From contig NC_010729.1 in assembly GCF_000010505.1 (NCBI RefSeq), positions 1,288,501-1,352,500 of the forward strand: a DNA stretch of 64,000 nucleotides, given 5' to 3'. A program made the translations under genes and the position numbers. Positions within the stretch are counted from its first letter, which is position 1. Each line of letters opens with the position of its first letter. The notes below the pieces were generated by a model. The model ran no database searches. It saw nothing but the letters and a program-made list of their open reading frames with translations, and was not told where the DNA came from. Of this stretch, positions 26,725 through 36,179 are shown piece by piece. The DNA comes from Porphyromonas gingivalis ATCC 33277. GTDB taxonomy: Bacteria; Bacteroidota; Bacteroidia; Bacteroidales; Porphyromonadaceae.

Positions 26725-27660
26725 ATGATGATAGCAACAAACCAAGGATACAGAGAGTTCGGCGACTACCTCCGGCAGGTATTTCCACACTATAAAGTAC
26801 AGAAGATTACCCTCAATGCAGGCTTCACCTGTCCCAACCGAGACGGACTGAAAGGATGGGGCGGCTGTACCTATTGTAACAATCAGACCTTCAGTCCTGC
26901 CTTCGCCATGAAAGACCGCTCCGTGTCGGAACAGCTAAGAGACGGGATAGCGTTCTTCGCCCGAAAGTACCCGCACACGAAATACCTGGCCTATTTCCAA
27001 GCCTATACCAATACCTATGGAGAGCAAGCCGAGATCATCCGTAAATACGAAGAGGCTCTGAACTACTACGATGTGGTAGGCATTATTATAGGTACCAGAC
27101 CGGACTGCATGCCGGATTCTCTTTTGTCCTACTTAAAGGATTTGTCGGAAAGAGTATTCGTTCTCGTGGAATATGGTGTAGAGAGTACATTGGATGCCAC
27201 TCTTCGGCGAGTGAATCGTGGGCACCTCTGGTCGGATAGTATGGCAGCTATCGAGCGAACGGCTAAGACCGGATTGCCGATAGGTGTGCATCTGATCCTC
27301 GGGCTGCCGGGGGAAAGCAGAGAAGATATACTCAGGCACGCGGACAAGATATCGGCATTGCCCGTCACTACACTGAAATTGCATCAACTGCAAATTATCC
27401 GCGGTACGGCTATGGCCAAAGAATATGCAGAGAGTCCCTCGGACTTTCATTTTTACTCCGAGGAGGAATATATCGATCTGTGTCTTGATTTCATCGAACG
27501 CCTGCGTCCTGATATTGTGCTTGAGCGTTTCGTATCGCAGTCTCCGGCCGAACTTCTCCTGATGCCGAAATGGGGATTGAAGAATCACGAGTTCACACAC
27601 CTGATCCGTCGTCGCATTCAAGAACGCGATATCAGACAGGGACGGCACTGGAAAGGATAA
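26725..27660 (+). CDS. Radical SAM protein, TIGR01212/YhcC family
   Basis: A 311-residue protein. The Fe-S site is the YhcC-type spacing, CPNRDGLKGWGGCTYC, near residue 40. GVHLILGLPGESREDIL is a typical radical SAM C-terminal strand. The family is widespread but its reaction is not settled; a link to tRNA or cofactor modification has been suggested for relatives such as Elp3. A TATCTTTG element ends 5 bp before the start, so the transcript may be nearly leaderless or translation may start at the second ATG (26728). Confidence 0.88.
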   Translation: MMIATNQGYREFGDYLRQVFPHYKVQKITLNAGFTCPNRDGLKGWGGCTYCNNQTFSPAFAMKDRSVSEQLRDGIAFFARKYPHTKYLAYFQAYTNTYGEQAEIIRKYEEALNYYDVVGIIIGTRPDCMPDSLLSYLKDLSERVFVLVEYGVESTLDATLRRVNRGHLWSDSMAAIERTAKTGLPIGVHLILGLPGESREDILRHADKISALPVTTLKLHQLQIIRGTAMAKEYAESPSDFHFYSEEEYIDLCLDFIERLRPDIVLERFVSQSPAELLLMPKWGLKNHEFTHLIRRRIQERDIRQGRHWKG

Positions 27661-27711
27661 TTCCCCTCTGCTATTTCTACAGGAAGAACCGGGGTGTTTC
27701 TCAAAAGCTGA

Positions 27712-28275
27712 TTAATGTGGGCAATTATAGACTGCTCCATACAACAGTCTCGTTGCACTCTTCGTATCAATCCCCCCCTTATTATAGGCCATCAAGTACA
27801 GCGGCACTCCCCTACCGGTCTCTTCATACGGAGGCTGTATATAGTCGGCATCAATAATTTCGAATCCGGCTCTTTCATAAAAGCCTATTCGTCGTCGGGC
27901 AATCTCCGTCAGGGGAGGCTCTGCTTCCAGCAGTATACATGAATGCGAGGATAGAGCCAATGCTGTCATCATTTCAATACAAGCCTGCCCGATTTTATGA
28001 TTTCTCCATTCAGGAGCGATGGCAAAATGCTCGATAAAAGACAATTCGGGGGACAAGACCCAGCTAATGATAAAACCTTTGGTCTCTTCCACTACATCAC
28101 GTTCGCCGATCAGAAAGAGGCTGCAATATGGGTCGGAAAGAACCGCACGTAAGAAATTGTCATACGAGCGTCTCTCTTCTGCAGGAAACGAAGTCGTGTA
28201 CAGCTCCCATACATACCGGAGAGCTGCCGATCGGTCTGCATCGGAGAAGGACTTTAAGTCAGAAAATCGAAGCAT
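27712..28275 (-). CDS. GNAT-family N-acetyltransferase
   Basis: A 187-residue GNAT protein. The acetyl-CoA loop appears as IAPEWRNHKIGQACIEMM (R/Q-x-x-G-x-G/A type), and ERAGFEIIDADYIQPPY is the C-terminal strand region. It lies downstream of rprY on the same strand with a 116-bp gap. From memory, an acetyltransferase (Pat) co-transcribed with rprY has been reported to acetylate RprY in P. gingivalis; this gene fits that description by position, but the assignment is inference. Confidence 0.87.
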   Translation of the reverse strand: MLRFSDLKSFSDADRSAALRYVWELYTTSFPAEERRSYDNFLRAVLSDPYCSLFLIGERDVVEETKGFIISWVLSPELSFIEHFAIAPEWRNHKIGQACIEMMTALALSSHSCILLEAEPPLTEIARRRIGFYERAGFEIIDADYIQPPYEETGRGVPLYLMAYNKGGIDTKSATRLLYGAVYNCPH

Positions 28276-28391
28276 TGTTTCAAGATCTTGGTTCTATAAT
28301 AAATATGGTATCAGGAATAGATAAGGCTGCACAGCAGGATACTGCACAGCCTCATTCCGTTCTCAGCTGGGAGGGGAGGAAGAGTTGCTTT

Positions 28392-29129
28392 TCAGACCTC
28401 TTTGATCAACTCCTCACATAACTCCTTCTCTTTCTCTTTGAGCGGAGTCACCAGCTTATAGCCCTTTCCGTGGATATTCTTAATCTCGATTTCAGGATCG
28501 CTTTTTAAGAGCTTACGCAACTTCGTGACATAAACATCCATGCTTCTTGCATTGAAATAGTTGTCATCCGCCCATATCGTCTTCAGGGCATAGTTGCGCT
28601 CAAGGGTTTCATTAGCATTGGCACAGAGCAGGGCCAACAGCTCGTTTTCTTTGGTCGTCAATCGAGTTACCTGATCATCGATCGCGATGGTTTGTTTCTG
28701 AGTATCGAACAAGTACTTACCGATACGGTAGTAGAGCATATACTTGTTCGAACGTCCGCCACAGCGTCGCAGTACGGCTTCGATACGCATAGCCAACTCT
28801 TCCATACTGAAAGGTTTGGTGACATAATCGTCGGCTCCGATTTTGAATCCTTCGATAATATCTTCTTTCTTAGCTTTAGCACTAAGGAAAATAATAGGGA
28901 TATCCGGATCGATCAACCGTATTTCCTGTGCCAACGCGATGCCATCCTTACGTGGCATCATAATGTCAAGGATACAGATGTCATACGAATTCTTGACATA
29001 GTTGGAATACCCCTCTTCTCCATCACCAGAAAGATCGACGATATAATCTTTTGTCTCGAGAAACTCTTTCAAGAGCGGTCCGATATTACTATCGTCCTCG
29101 CAGAGAAAGATTCTTGTTTTTTCTTCCAT
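28392..29129 (-). CDS. rprY: OmpR-family response regulator RprY
   Basis: A 245-residue regulator. The receiver domain has the acidic pair EDD (residues 11-13) and the phospho-acceptor in DICILDIMMPRKDG, then a KPF motif. A C-terminal winged-helix OmpR domain follows (TKENELLALL, RSMDVYVTKLRKLL, GKGYKLV). No histidine kinase gene lies beside it in this window, in keeping with RprY as an orphan regulator in P. gingivalis, where it has been linked to oxidative stress and sodium metabolism. Start at MEEKTRIFLCEDD. Acetyl phosphate from the nearby pta-ackA module is a possible donor. Confidence 0.93.
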   Translation of the reverse strand: MEEKTRIFLCEDDSNIGPLLKEFLETKDYIVDLSGDGEEGYSNYVKNSYDICILDIMMPRKDGIALAQEIRLIDPDIPIIFLSAKAKKEDIIEGFKIGADDYVTKPFSMEELAMRIEAVLRRCGGRSNKYMLYYRIGKYLFDTQKQTIAIDDQVTRLTTKENELLALLCANANETLERNYALKTIWADDNYFNARSMDVYVTKLRKLLKSDPEIEIKNIHGKGYKLVTPLKEKEKELCEELIKEV

Positions 29130-29806
29130 CTTCTTCTCCTCTAAAAAAATAGTTGTTTTTATTATTAATGGGCTACTAAAGGGCTTCCCGTTTCTCGGAC
29201 TGGTGCGCTGCTCCTTTATTCACCTCCAAATGTCCCAATTCTATTATAACCGCTCTCTATAAGAACGAATATTTAGGTTTAATTGTTTTGTACAAAGAGA
29301 AATAAGACAATAATATCCTACCCTATCGATGAGTCTATCTCTTTAAAGACCAGATTCAGAACATTTTCTTTCGGATAGACTTCATAAGGTTTTTATAACA
29401 GACTGCAAAATAAATGTTTTCTTGTCAATAATCTTCCTCTTAGGGCGCAGATTTACAGCTGCTCACTCCGATCTTAAGTGCAACGGTTTGATAGATTTAG
29501 GATGAAAAGCCTTGTGGGGCTCTAAGGTTATCTTATCCGAAATGTATCTTCGGTTTCGGATAAGAGGACGATTATCAAACCAAAAAACCGGAAAAAGTCG
29601 AACCGGATCTTCGAAAAACACGCGCGTAAAAACTTTCGTTTTGGCGCGTAAATTTTTCAGTTCCCGAACCAAAACAAAAAAAATTACGAACCACGTTTTT
29701 GGGAACCATAAACACGAGAAAAAACGGTCGCAAACGAAATCAATCCTTTTCTCGCTACCATTCCTCTTTCCGTTCGGTAGGTTCCACCTATCTATATATA
29801 GTGTGC
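29130..29806. other. Long divergent non-coding region between rprY and the DHH gene
   Basis: About 680 bp with no supportable gene. It contains an 11-bp stem (CTTATCCGAAA at 29532-29542 with TTTCGGATAAG at 29564-29574) and two short GCGCGTAAA-like copies 21 bp apart (29623 and 29644), a motif also echoed near 36785. The region 29270-29460 is strongly AT-rich. Regulatory input to rprY probably lies here, but no clear promoter on the minus strand was found. Confidence 0.5.
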
Positions 29807-29840
29807 ATTGCAGGGCTTAAGCATTTCTATCTTATCTTTG
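29807..29840 (+). promoter_or_regulatory. Promoter of the DHH phosphoesterase gene
   Basis: ATTG at 29807-29810 and TATCTTTG at 29833-29840 are 22 bp apart, near the Bacteroidetes consensus. The gene starts 49 bp further on. Confidence 0.6.
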
Positions 29841-29888
29841 TACGAATCTCTGAAAACAAAGCGAAGAAAAAGCTAAAGAGGAAAAGTT

Positions 29889-30932
29889 ATGGCAGGAATA
29901 AAAATCGATCCGGCTTCGGCAACAGCTTTGCGTAAAATGGTAGAGGAGGCGGAGCGTATCGCTCTGATCTCGCATACGGCTCCGGACGGCGACTCGGTAG
30001 GAAGCAGTATCGGTTTTGCTGCCATGCTGAGAGAAAAAGGCAAGTTCCACATCAGTGTAATCATACCTGATGATATTCCCCAATACCTGTACTGCATTCC
30101 GGGAGCAAACAAAGTAATAGTGCACGAGACTCATCCTTCGGAGGCGGAGAAGGCATTGGCTGAAGCCGATCTGGTCTTCTGCATGGATTTCAATGCTCCA
30201 CATCGGGTAGCAGGACTGCAAAGCGCATTGGAGAGTTCGTCAGCCCCCAAAGTGCTTATCGATCATCATCTCTATCCGGCAGATATCTTCACTCTCAGCT
30301 TCAGCTACCCCCCCCTGTCTTCTACTTCGGAGTTGGTCTTGCGTTTGGCCAAGGCCATAGGCATGGAGTCCTGCCTGACCCAAGATGCGGCCACGGCTTT
30401 GATGACAGGGATACTGACGGATACGGGCGTATTTTCCTACAGCTCTTCCGATCCGGATCTTTATCTGCTCGTAGCAGATCTTATGCGAGCCGGTGCGGAC
30501 AAAGACACGATCATCCGCAATACCTTTCAGCAAAATTCGGAAGGCAAGATGAGGATGCAGGGTTATGTGCTGTACGAGAAAATGACTTTGCTGCCGGAAA
30601 TGGGCGTAGCATACTTCACGCTGTCAGCAGAGGAGCTGGTACGATTCCACAACCGGACGGGTGATACCGATGGTCTGGCCAATCTGCCCCTCGATATTGC
30701 AGGGATAGAGGCTGTATGTTTCCTGCGAGAGGACAAAAATCAGATCAAGCTCTCATTCCGCTCCACAGGCAACTATCCGGTGAACACTCTTGCCGAGAAC
30801 TTCGGTGGCGGCGGACACAAGAATGCTGCCGGCGGCGAGTTCCAAGGCAGTCTGCAAGAAGCTACAGAGAAGCTGCTGAAGATTTGGAAAGACTTCAACC
30901 CCAAGAATTACGATAATAAGAACCAACAATAA
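29889..30932 (+). CDS. DHH-family phosphoesterase (NrnA-like oligoribonuclease / pAp phosphatase)
   Basis: A 347-residue protein with the metal-binding motifs HTAPDGDSVGS (DHH motif I), CMDFN (motif II) and LIDHH (the DHH signature), plus a C-terminal DHHA1 domain with FGGGGHKNAAGG. NrnA-type enzymes degrade very short RNA and remove the 3' phosphate from pAp in the cytoplasm. Length and both domains fit. Confidence 0.92.
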   Translation: MAGIKIDPASATALRKMVEEAERIALISHTAPDGDSVGSSIGFAAMLREKGKFHISVIIPDDIPQYLYCIPGANKVIVHETHPSEAEKALAEADLVFCMDFNAPHRVAGLQSALESSSAPKVLIDHHLYPADIFTLSFSYPPLSSTSELVLRLAKAIGMESCLTQDAATALMTGILTDTGVFSYSSSDPDLYLLVADLMRAGADKDTIIRNTFQQNSEGKMRMQGYVLYEKMTLLPEMGVAYFTLSAEELVRFHNRTGDTDGLANLPLDIAGIEAVCFLREDKNQIKLSFRSTGNYPVNTLAENFGGGGHKNAAGGEFQGSLQEATEKLLKIWKDFNPKNYDNKNQQ

Positions 30933-31009
30933 TCATCTCTTACCTCTTTCTTTTTCCCTGTCGGAACCGGACGGAAAGGCAATAGAGGAGGAGAATATTT
31001 CTGATCAAG

Positions 31010-31621
31010 ATGAAAAGGATAATAATGATCTTGCTGCCGGTTTTGGCCATAGGTATGGCTGTTTTGACATTGGGCAGTTGTAAGAAAAGCGACATCAAAT
31101 CGCTCAAAGAAATGAAGAAGGACGAACGCAAAGCCATCGAATCCTTCATCAATAGGATGGGCTTTACCATCAAAGAAGGGCATGAGGGCCAAAGCGAATT
31201 CGATCCCGATATCATGTACCACTTCGACAACGATCTTTATATGCAGGTACTGGATAAGGGGAAAGAGCCTCCCGTGCTGAACAAGACCAAGATCAACGTC
31301 AGGATGGAAGGTTTCATGTTCAATCGTGAGAGGGACTCCATCTATGTCTTCAACAGTCTCACTTCAGGCGGTTTTCAGGAGAGCGTATTCCGCTATATAT
31401 ATAAGTACAACGATGGGGATATTCACTTCGAACTGATCAAATGTACGACCGGTTCCAACCTGGATATGTTCGTCTGCGAAGGAGTCGCTTTCCCCATGAC
31501 CATGCTTGGCAATAAAGCTCGCGTGCGCCTGATCGTACCTTTCCGAATCGGCCCGGAATCGCTCTATTCGCGAGGCCTGACCGGATATTACAAGGAAGTG
31601 GAATACGTATTTCGGGACTGA
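31010..31621 (+). CDS. Lipoprotein, DUF4827-like
   Basis: A 203-residue protein with a lipoprotein signal (basic MKRIIM, hydrophobic LLPVLAIGMAVLTLG, cysteine at SCKK). The mature part starts with a charged helix and contains INRMGFTIKEG, YMQVLDKGK and a C-terminal stretch typical of a Bacteroidetes lipoprotein family I recall as DUF4827 (FKBP-like). It follows the DHH gene by 77 bp on the same strand. Function unknown; location is probably the periplasmic face of a membrane. Confidence 0.78.
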   Translation: MKRIIMILLPVLAIGMAVLTLGSCKKSDIKSLKEMKKDERKAIESFINRMGFTIKEGHEGQSEFDPDIMYHFDNDLYMQVLDKGKEPPVLNKTKINVRMEGFMFNRERDSIYVFNSLTSGGFQESVFRYIYKYNDGDIHFELIKCTTGSNLDMFVCEGVAFPMTMLGNKARVRLIVPFRIGPESLYSRGLTGYYKEVEYVFRD

Positions 31622-31674
31622 CCCCTCCCGACCTCTAATCTTAGGAATCTATTCATCTAACATCACACAATATC

Positions 31675-33063
31675 ATGACGTTGATCAAATCAATCTCCGG
31701 CATACGAGGCACGATAGGCGGTATGGCCGATGAGGGATTAAATCCTATCAGCATAGCCCAATTCACAGCTGCCTATGCCCATTTCATCAAAAAGTTAACC
31801 AAAACCAAACGCCCCTGTATCGTAGTCGGCAGGGATGCTCGCCCGTCCGGACTCATGGTCAAGAATGTCGTTTTCGGCACTCTCATGGGAATGGGATGCG
31901 ATGTGGTCGATATAGATTTGGCCACGACTCCCACTACCGAGATGGCCGTCACGGGCTGTGGCGCCGATGGCGGTATCATCATCACAGCCAGCCACAATCC
32001 CGTACAGTGGAATGCGCTGAAGCTCTTAGGCCCTTCCGGCGAATTTCTCAATGATGCAGAAGGGAAAGAGATTCTTCGGATAGCAGAAGCCGGAGAAGCC
32101 GAGTTTGCTCCGGTGGAGAAGATGGGGCGCATCGCAGATACGCTGGACTATACACCGGCACATATCAAAGCCGTATTGGCATTGCCGTCAGTCGATGTGG
32201 CAGCCATCCGTGCAGCCAAATTCAGGGTAGCTATCGACTGTGTCAATTCCGTAGGCGGAATAGCGATACCGGCTCTATTGACTGCTTTGGGAGTGGAGCA
32301 CGTCTTCCCTCTATACTGCACACCGGACGGACAGTTTCCTCACAATCCGGAACCCTTGCCGCAGAATCTGACCGAAATATGCAAGGTAGTCAAGGAGAAG
32401 AAAGCCAATGTGGGTTTCGTGGTCGATCCCGATGTGGATCGCTTGGCTATCGTAGATGAGAACGGAGAGTTTTTCGGAGAAGAATATACTCTCGTAGCCA
32501 TAGCCGATTATCTGTTGGGACTCAACGGTGGCGGCAATACGGTATCGAACCTCAGCTCCACTCGTGCCCTTCGCGATGTAACGGCCCGACATGGTGGAAA
32601 ATACGAAGCAGCAGCCGTCGGAGAGGTGAACGTGGTGACGAAGATGAAAGAAATCGGCGCCCTCATCGGAGGAGAAGGCAATGGCGGAGTAATCCTTCCG
32701 GAGCTTCATTATGGACGCGATGCATTGGTGGGAATAGCCCTATTCCTCACACATATGGCCAAGCGCAAGGAGGCGGTGAGCCGCATTCGAGCCGAATACC
32801 CTGCATACTTTATGAGTAAGCAGCGAGTGGACACCCCTGCAGGTACCGATACGCAGCGTCTGCTTCAGACCATGTTCGAAAGGTATAAGAACGAACAGAT
32901 CAGTACCGTGGACGGCGTGAAGATCGACTTTCCCGACAGCTGGGTACATATGCGCAGGAGCAATACCGAGCCGATCGTCAGGATCTACACCGAAGCCCGT
33001 ACGGAAAAGGAAGCACAGGACTTGGCCGATCGTTTCCGTTCGGAGGTAGAACGAGAATTGTAA
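31675..33063 (+). CDS. glmM: Phosphoglucosamine mutase / phosphohexomutase
   Basis: A 462-residue alpha-D-phosphohexomutase. The phosphoserine loop is TASHNPVQWNALK, the metal loop DPDVDRLAIVDENG, and the C-terminal phosphate-binding loop RRSNTEPIVRIYTEA. It most likely isomerises glucosamine-6-phosphate to glucosamine-1-phosphate for cell-wall and LPS synthesis; phosphomannomutase or phosphoglucomutase activity is an alternative that sequence alone does not settle. Confidence 0.9.
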   Translation: MTLIKSISGIRGTIGGMADEGLNPISIAQFTAAYAHFIKKLTKTKRPCIVVGRDARPSGLMVKNVVFGTLMGMGCDVVDIDLATTPTTEMAVTGCGADGGIIITASHNPVQWNALKLLGPSGEFLNDAEGKEILRIAEAGEAEFAPVEKMGRIADTLDYTPAHIKAVLALPSVDVAAIRAAKFRVAIDCVNSVGGIAIPALLTALGVEHVFPLYCTPDGQFPHNPEPLPQNLTEICKVVKEKKANVGFVVDPDVDRLAIVDENGEFFGEEYTLVAIADYLLGLNGGGNTVSNLSSTRALRDVTARHGGKYEAAAVGEVNVVTKMKEIGALIGGEGNGGVILPELHYGRDALVGIALFLTHMAKRKEAVSRIRAEYPAYFMSKQRVDTPAGTDTQRLLQTMFERYKNEQISTVDGVKIDFPDSWVHMRRSNTEPIVRIYTEARTEKEAQDLADRFRSEVEREL

Positions 33064-33107
33064 GCCGGCTCCTTCAGAATCAAGACAACAGCTTAACAGA
33101 TCATTCA

Positions 33108-34544
33108 TTGGCAAGAAAGAAAAAAGAGCTTCCCCTCATTACAGGGGTGGAAATAACGGATCTGGCGGCAGAGGGCAATGCTCTCTGCCGCATTGATGAT
33201 ATGGTGATGTTCGTGCCTTTCGCTGCACCGGGCGACCGTTGCACGGTTCAGGTGGTAAAGAAAAAGCGCAACTTCATGCAGGGACGAATCGTCTCGATCG
33301 AAAGCCCCTCACCGATCAGGAAAGGACCTTTCTGTACGCACTTCACCGTCTGCGGCGGATGCAAATGGCAGCATATTCCATACGAGATACAGCTCCGAGC
33401 CAAGGAGCAGCAGGTGACCGATGCACTCGTGCGTCTGGGTAAGGTGGAGGTGGAGGAGATGCAGCCGATCCTCGGATCGGAGCAGACGGAGTACTACCGC
33501 AATAAGCTCGAATTTACATTCAGCAACAAACGTTGGCTACTGCCCGAAGAGGTACGGGAAGTCGATGGCGACTTCTCTCCCGAGGTGCGATACGGACTTG
33601 GATTCCATATCCCCGGCATGTTCGACAAGGTATTGGACATTCGCGAATGCCACTTGGGGGCTAAGGTATCGGACGAAATACGTCTCTTCATCCGCGAATA
33701 TTGCATGCAGGATCCGGAGCGTTATCCTTTCTTCGACCTGAGAAATCAGGAAGGCCTGATGCGAACGCTGATGATCCGGACTACATCCACAGGAGAGCTG
33801 ATGGTAGTCGTGGTCTTCTTTCGCGACGATGTTGCTGCTCGAGAAGCTCTGCTTGCGGCCGTGGCGGAACGTTTCCCTCAGATCACCTCGCTCCTCTACG
33901 TGATCAATACCAAGTGCAACGACACGATAGGCGATCAGGAAGTGCTCCTGTACCATGGCAGGGAATACATTGAGGAGGAGATGGAAGGACTGAAGTTCAA
34001 GATCGGGGCTAAGTCTTTCTACCAGACCAATAGCCGGCAGGCCTACCAACTCTATCGGATAGCGCGCGAATTTGCCGGTCTCACAGGGGACGAACTGGTT
34101 TACGACCTCTATACCGGCACGGGGACGATTGCCAACTTCGTAGCCGGACAAGCCCATCGGGTAATCGGTATCGAATACGTACCCGAAGCCATTGAGGATG
34201 CCCGCACGAACAGCCTACTGAATGGAATAGAGAATACCCTCTTCTATGCAGGAGATATGAAAGACATCCTGACCAACGACTTCATCGAACAGCATGGACG
34301 TCCGGACGTCGTCATTACGGATCCGCCCCGAGCCGGCATGCACGAGAGTGTGATCGATGCCATCCTCTTTGCTGCACCCAAGAGGATAGTCTATGTCAGC
34401 TGCAATCCTGCCACACAAGCCCGCGATTTGGCTCTGCTGATGGCAGATGGCAGATACCGAGCCGTAAAATCCCGTCCGGTGGATATGTTTCCCCACACCC
34501 ACCACGTAGAGAATGTGGTACTCCTCGTTCGAAATACCGAATAG
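33108..34544 (+). CDS. rlmD: 23S rRNA (uracil-5-)-methyltransferase RlmD/RumA family
   Basis: A 478-residue enzyme. An N-terminal TRAM domain (about 8-65) is followed by the Fe-S cysteines in CTHFTVCGGCKWQHI, an SAM fold with YDLYTGTGTIANFVAG, ITDPPRAGMHESV and the catalytic cysteine in VYVSCNPATQARDL. The start is a TTG at 33108 (TTGGCAAGAAAG); no ATG occurs until residue 31, inside the TRAM domain, so TTG is needed for a complete protein. It methylates U in 23S rRNA; whether it is RlmD- or RlmC-like is not certain. Confidence 0.88.
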   Translation: MARKKKELPLITGVEITDLAAEGNALCRIDDMVMFVPFAAPGDRCTVQVVKKKRNFMQGRIVSIESPSPIRKGPFCTHFTVCGGCKWQHIPYEIQLRAKEQQVTDALVRLGKVEVEEMQPILGSEQTEYYRNKLEFTFSNKRWLLPEEVREVDGDFSPEVRYGLGFHIPGMFDKVLDIRECHLGAKVSDEIRLFIREYCMQDPERYPFFDLRNQEGLMRTLMIRTTSTGELMVVVVFFRDDVAAREALLAAVAERFPQITSLLYVINTKCNDTIGDQEVLLYHGREYIEEEMEGLKFKIGAKSFYQTNSRQAYQLYRIAREFAGLTGDELVYDLYTGTGTIANFVAGQAHRVIGIEYVPEAIEDARTNSLLNGIENTLFYAGDMKDILTNDFIEQHGRPDVVITDPPRAGMHESVIDAILFAAPKRIVYVSCNPATQARDLALLMADGRYRAVKSRPVDMFPHTHHVENVVLLVRNTE

Positions 34545-34673
34545 AGGCTCCGTGAAGTCCTCCGACCCGGAAATATCGGGCCGACGGACTTGATACTATA
34601 AACCCTTCCGACTTTATACTTAAAAACCCAATGGAGAGATCTGACAAATCCTTGGGTAGATCGAGAAAAAACT

Positions 34674-34761
34674 ACTAGTGGTTTCAGCAAAATCTACTAG
34701 TAGTTTCACTCGAAACCACTAGTAGTTTCGGGCAGATCTACTAGTGGATTTTTCTAAGGAC
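34674..34761. repeat. Array 1: four 22-bp tandem units with an ACTAGT core
   Basis: ACTAGT starts at 34674, 34696, 34718 and 34740, exactly 22 bp apart. Each unit has a conserved half (ACTAGTRGTTTC in the first three; the fourth reads ACTAGTGGATTT) and a variable 10-bp half. The third junction extends to an 18-bp near-palindrome (GAAACCACTAGTAGTTTC). One more degenerate copy (AAAAAACTACTAGTAC) lies beyond the downstream HU-related gene near 36730. Before the IS insertion at 34836, the array end was 74 bp from the HU-related start codon. Confidence 0.88.
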
Positions 34762-34835
34762 CAAAAAGAAACTTGCCGGAGGATAATTTGCCCCACCTCC
34801 GAGCAAGGATAACAATCGGGGCATACTACTATAAT

Positions 34836-36174
34836 GAGACCTTTGCAAAATAAGGAGGTGGAGTAAAGAGGAGTTCTTGGCATAAAAGGAGCGAGTGAAA
34901 GAGGTGGCAGTAAGGAGTGAAAGTAGTTGTAAATCCCCCCTTTGAGGAGCTACTTGTACGAGCTCCTCAAGGGTGGTTATGCCTTATCCTACGGATGAGG
35001 ACATAATTATCCCCGGCGTTCTGTATAAATTAAAGGCGATGCTTTCAAGAATGTTTTGAGTATGGGTCTTGGCAAGTCCCCGGTATCGACATCGTCCGCC
35101 ATGAAACCACCGCCGAATACTGCCAAAGGTGCGTTCGATGGTGCTCCGTATCGGACCGATTGCTTTGTTTCCTTGCTTCTCTTCCTCGGTCAATGCCCTG
35201 TTGCGTTGTGCCTTGTGCATAATGCCGTCTTGAAGGTGATGGGTTTGCAGGTAGGAACGATTTTCCCCGCAAGCATATCCTTTGTCCGCCAAGACGGCTG
35301 TGCCTTGAGGTATGTTTGCACCCTGCAATAGCGGAATAAACTCCTTCGTGTCACTGCGGTTCGCTGCTGTCGTTATCACCTTTTGAACAATGCCTTGAAC
35401 ATTGGCCGGACAATGCTTTTTGTATCCGTAGTGATAACGCTTTTGTTTGTACACCCAACGGGCTTCTTCATCCGTCCCTTTACGCCGGCGGACAACCTGT
35501 TTTTGATAATCCTCCTCTGCCTCTTTTTCCGCCTCGCTCCGATTGTCTTCTCTGTCGTCTGCGACTTCAATCGTAATGCTTCCGTTGGGTTTATGCGGCG
35601 TCTCCACAAGGCTTGCATCCACAAGCACCCCTTCCCTGACCGAAATGTGATGGCGCGAAAGTTGTTTGTTAAACTGCGCCAATAGTTTGTCCATGAGACC
35701 CAACTCTGTCAGTGCCGAACGAAATCGACTGATGGTGCTGTGGTCGGGAGATACCTCTTCCATCTTCAGTCCCAAGAATCGGGAAAAGGTGATTGAATCA
35801 TTGATGCGCTCCTCCAGAGCACAATCACTGAGGTTGTACCATGTCTCCAAAAGCAACATCTTGAATAAGAGAATCACGTCATAAGCCGGGGCGCCGATGG
35901 CATTTTGTCGCTTCGTGTATTTCTTGTTGATCAGCGTCCTGATCGGACGCCAATCGATAAGCGTGTCAACCTGATTGAGGAAGTCGTTTTGTGCTTTGCG
36001 ATAACGCTTTGAAAGGAGTGCGTCTGCAAATGTTACATGCTCATCGGTATTCTTGGATTGGTATGCCATGGGAGGAATATTATGCTGTTTTTAATGCTCA
36101 AATATACAAAATAACTCCCTATTATACAATGAATTAACAAACAAAATACACACCAATCGCCGTGCAAAGGTCTC
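34836..36174 (-). mobile_element. IS5-family insertion sequence, copy 3 (IS1126-type)
   Basis: A 1339-bp element with intact ends GAGACCTTTGCA (34836) and TGCAAAGGTCTC (ending 36174), flanked by the direct repeat ATAAT (34831-34835 and 36175-36179). The right duplicate is followed at once by the ATG of the HU-related gene, so the insertion has separated that gene from its whole native upstream region, including repeat array 1. Confidence 0.94.
34984..36069 (-). CDS. IS5-family transposase, copy 3
   Basis: A 361-residue DDE transposase with the same catalytic motifs as the other copies (VDASLVETPHKP, AVLADKGYAC, RSTIERTFGSIRRWF). It is complete and differs from copy 2 by one residue (EEEKQGNK). 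It is transcribed away from the HU-related gene, so read-through from the transposase promoter would not drive that gene. Confidence 0.94.
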   Translation of the reverse strand: MAYQSKNTDEHVTFADALLSKRYRKAQNDFLNQVDTLIDWRPIRTLINKKYTKRQNAIGAPAYDVILLFKMLLLETWYNLSDCALEERINDSITFSRFLGLKMEEVSPDHSTISRFRSALTELGLMDKLLAQFNKQLSRHHISVREGVLVDASLVETPHKPNGSITIEVADDREDNRSEAEKEAEEDYQKQVVRRRKGTDEEARWVYKQKRYHYGYKKHCPANVQGIVQKVITTAANRSDTKEFIPLLQGANIPQGTAVLADKGYACGENRSYLQTHHLQDGIMHKAQRNRALTEEEKQGNKAIGPIRSTIERTFGSIRRWFHGGRCRYRGLAKTHTQNILESIAFNLYRTPGIIMSSSVG

Positions 36175-36179
36175 ATAAT

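Noticed and set aside
34674-34761. CRISPR array
   Set aside because: Units are 22 bp with only 10-bp variable parts, far shorter than CRISPR spacers, and no cas gene is near. The same reasoning applies to the arrays at 45575, 55981 and 60070.
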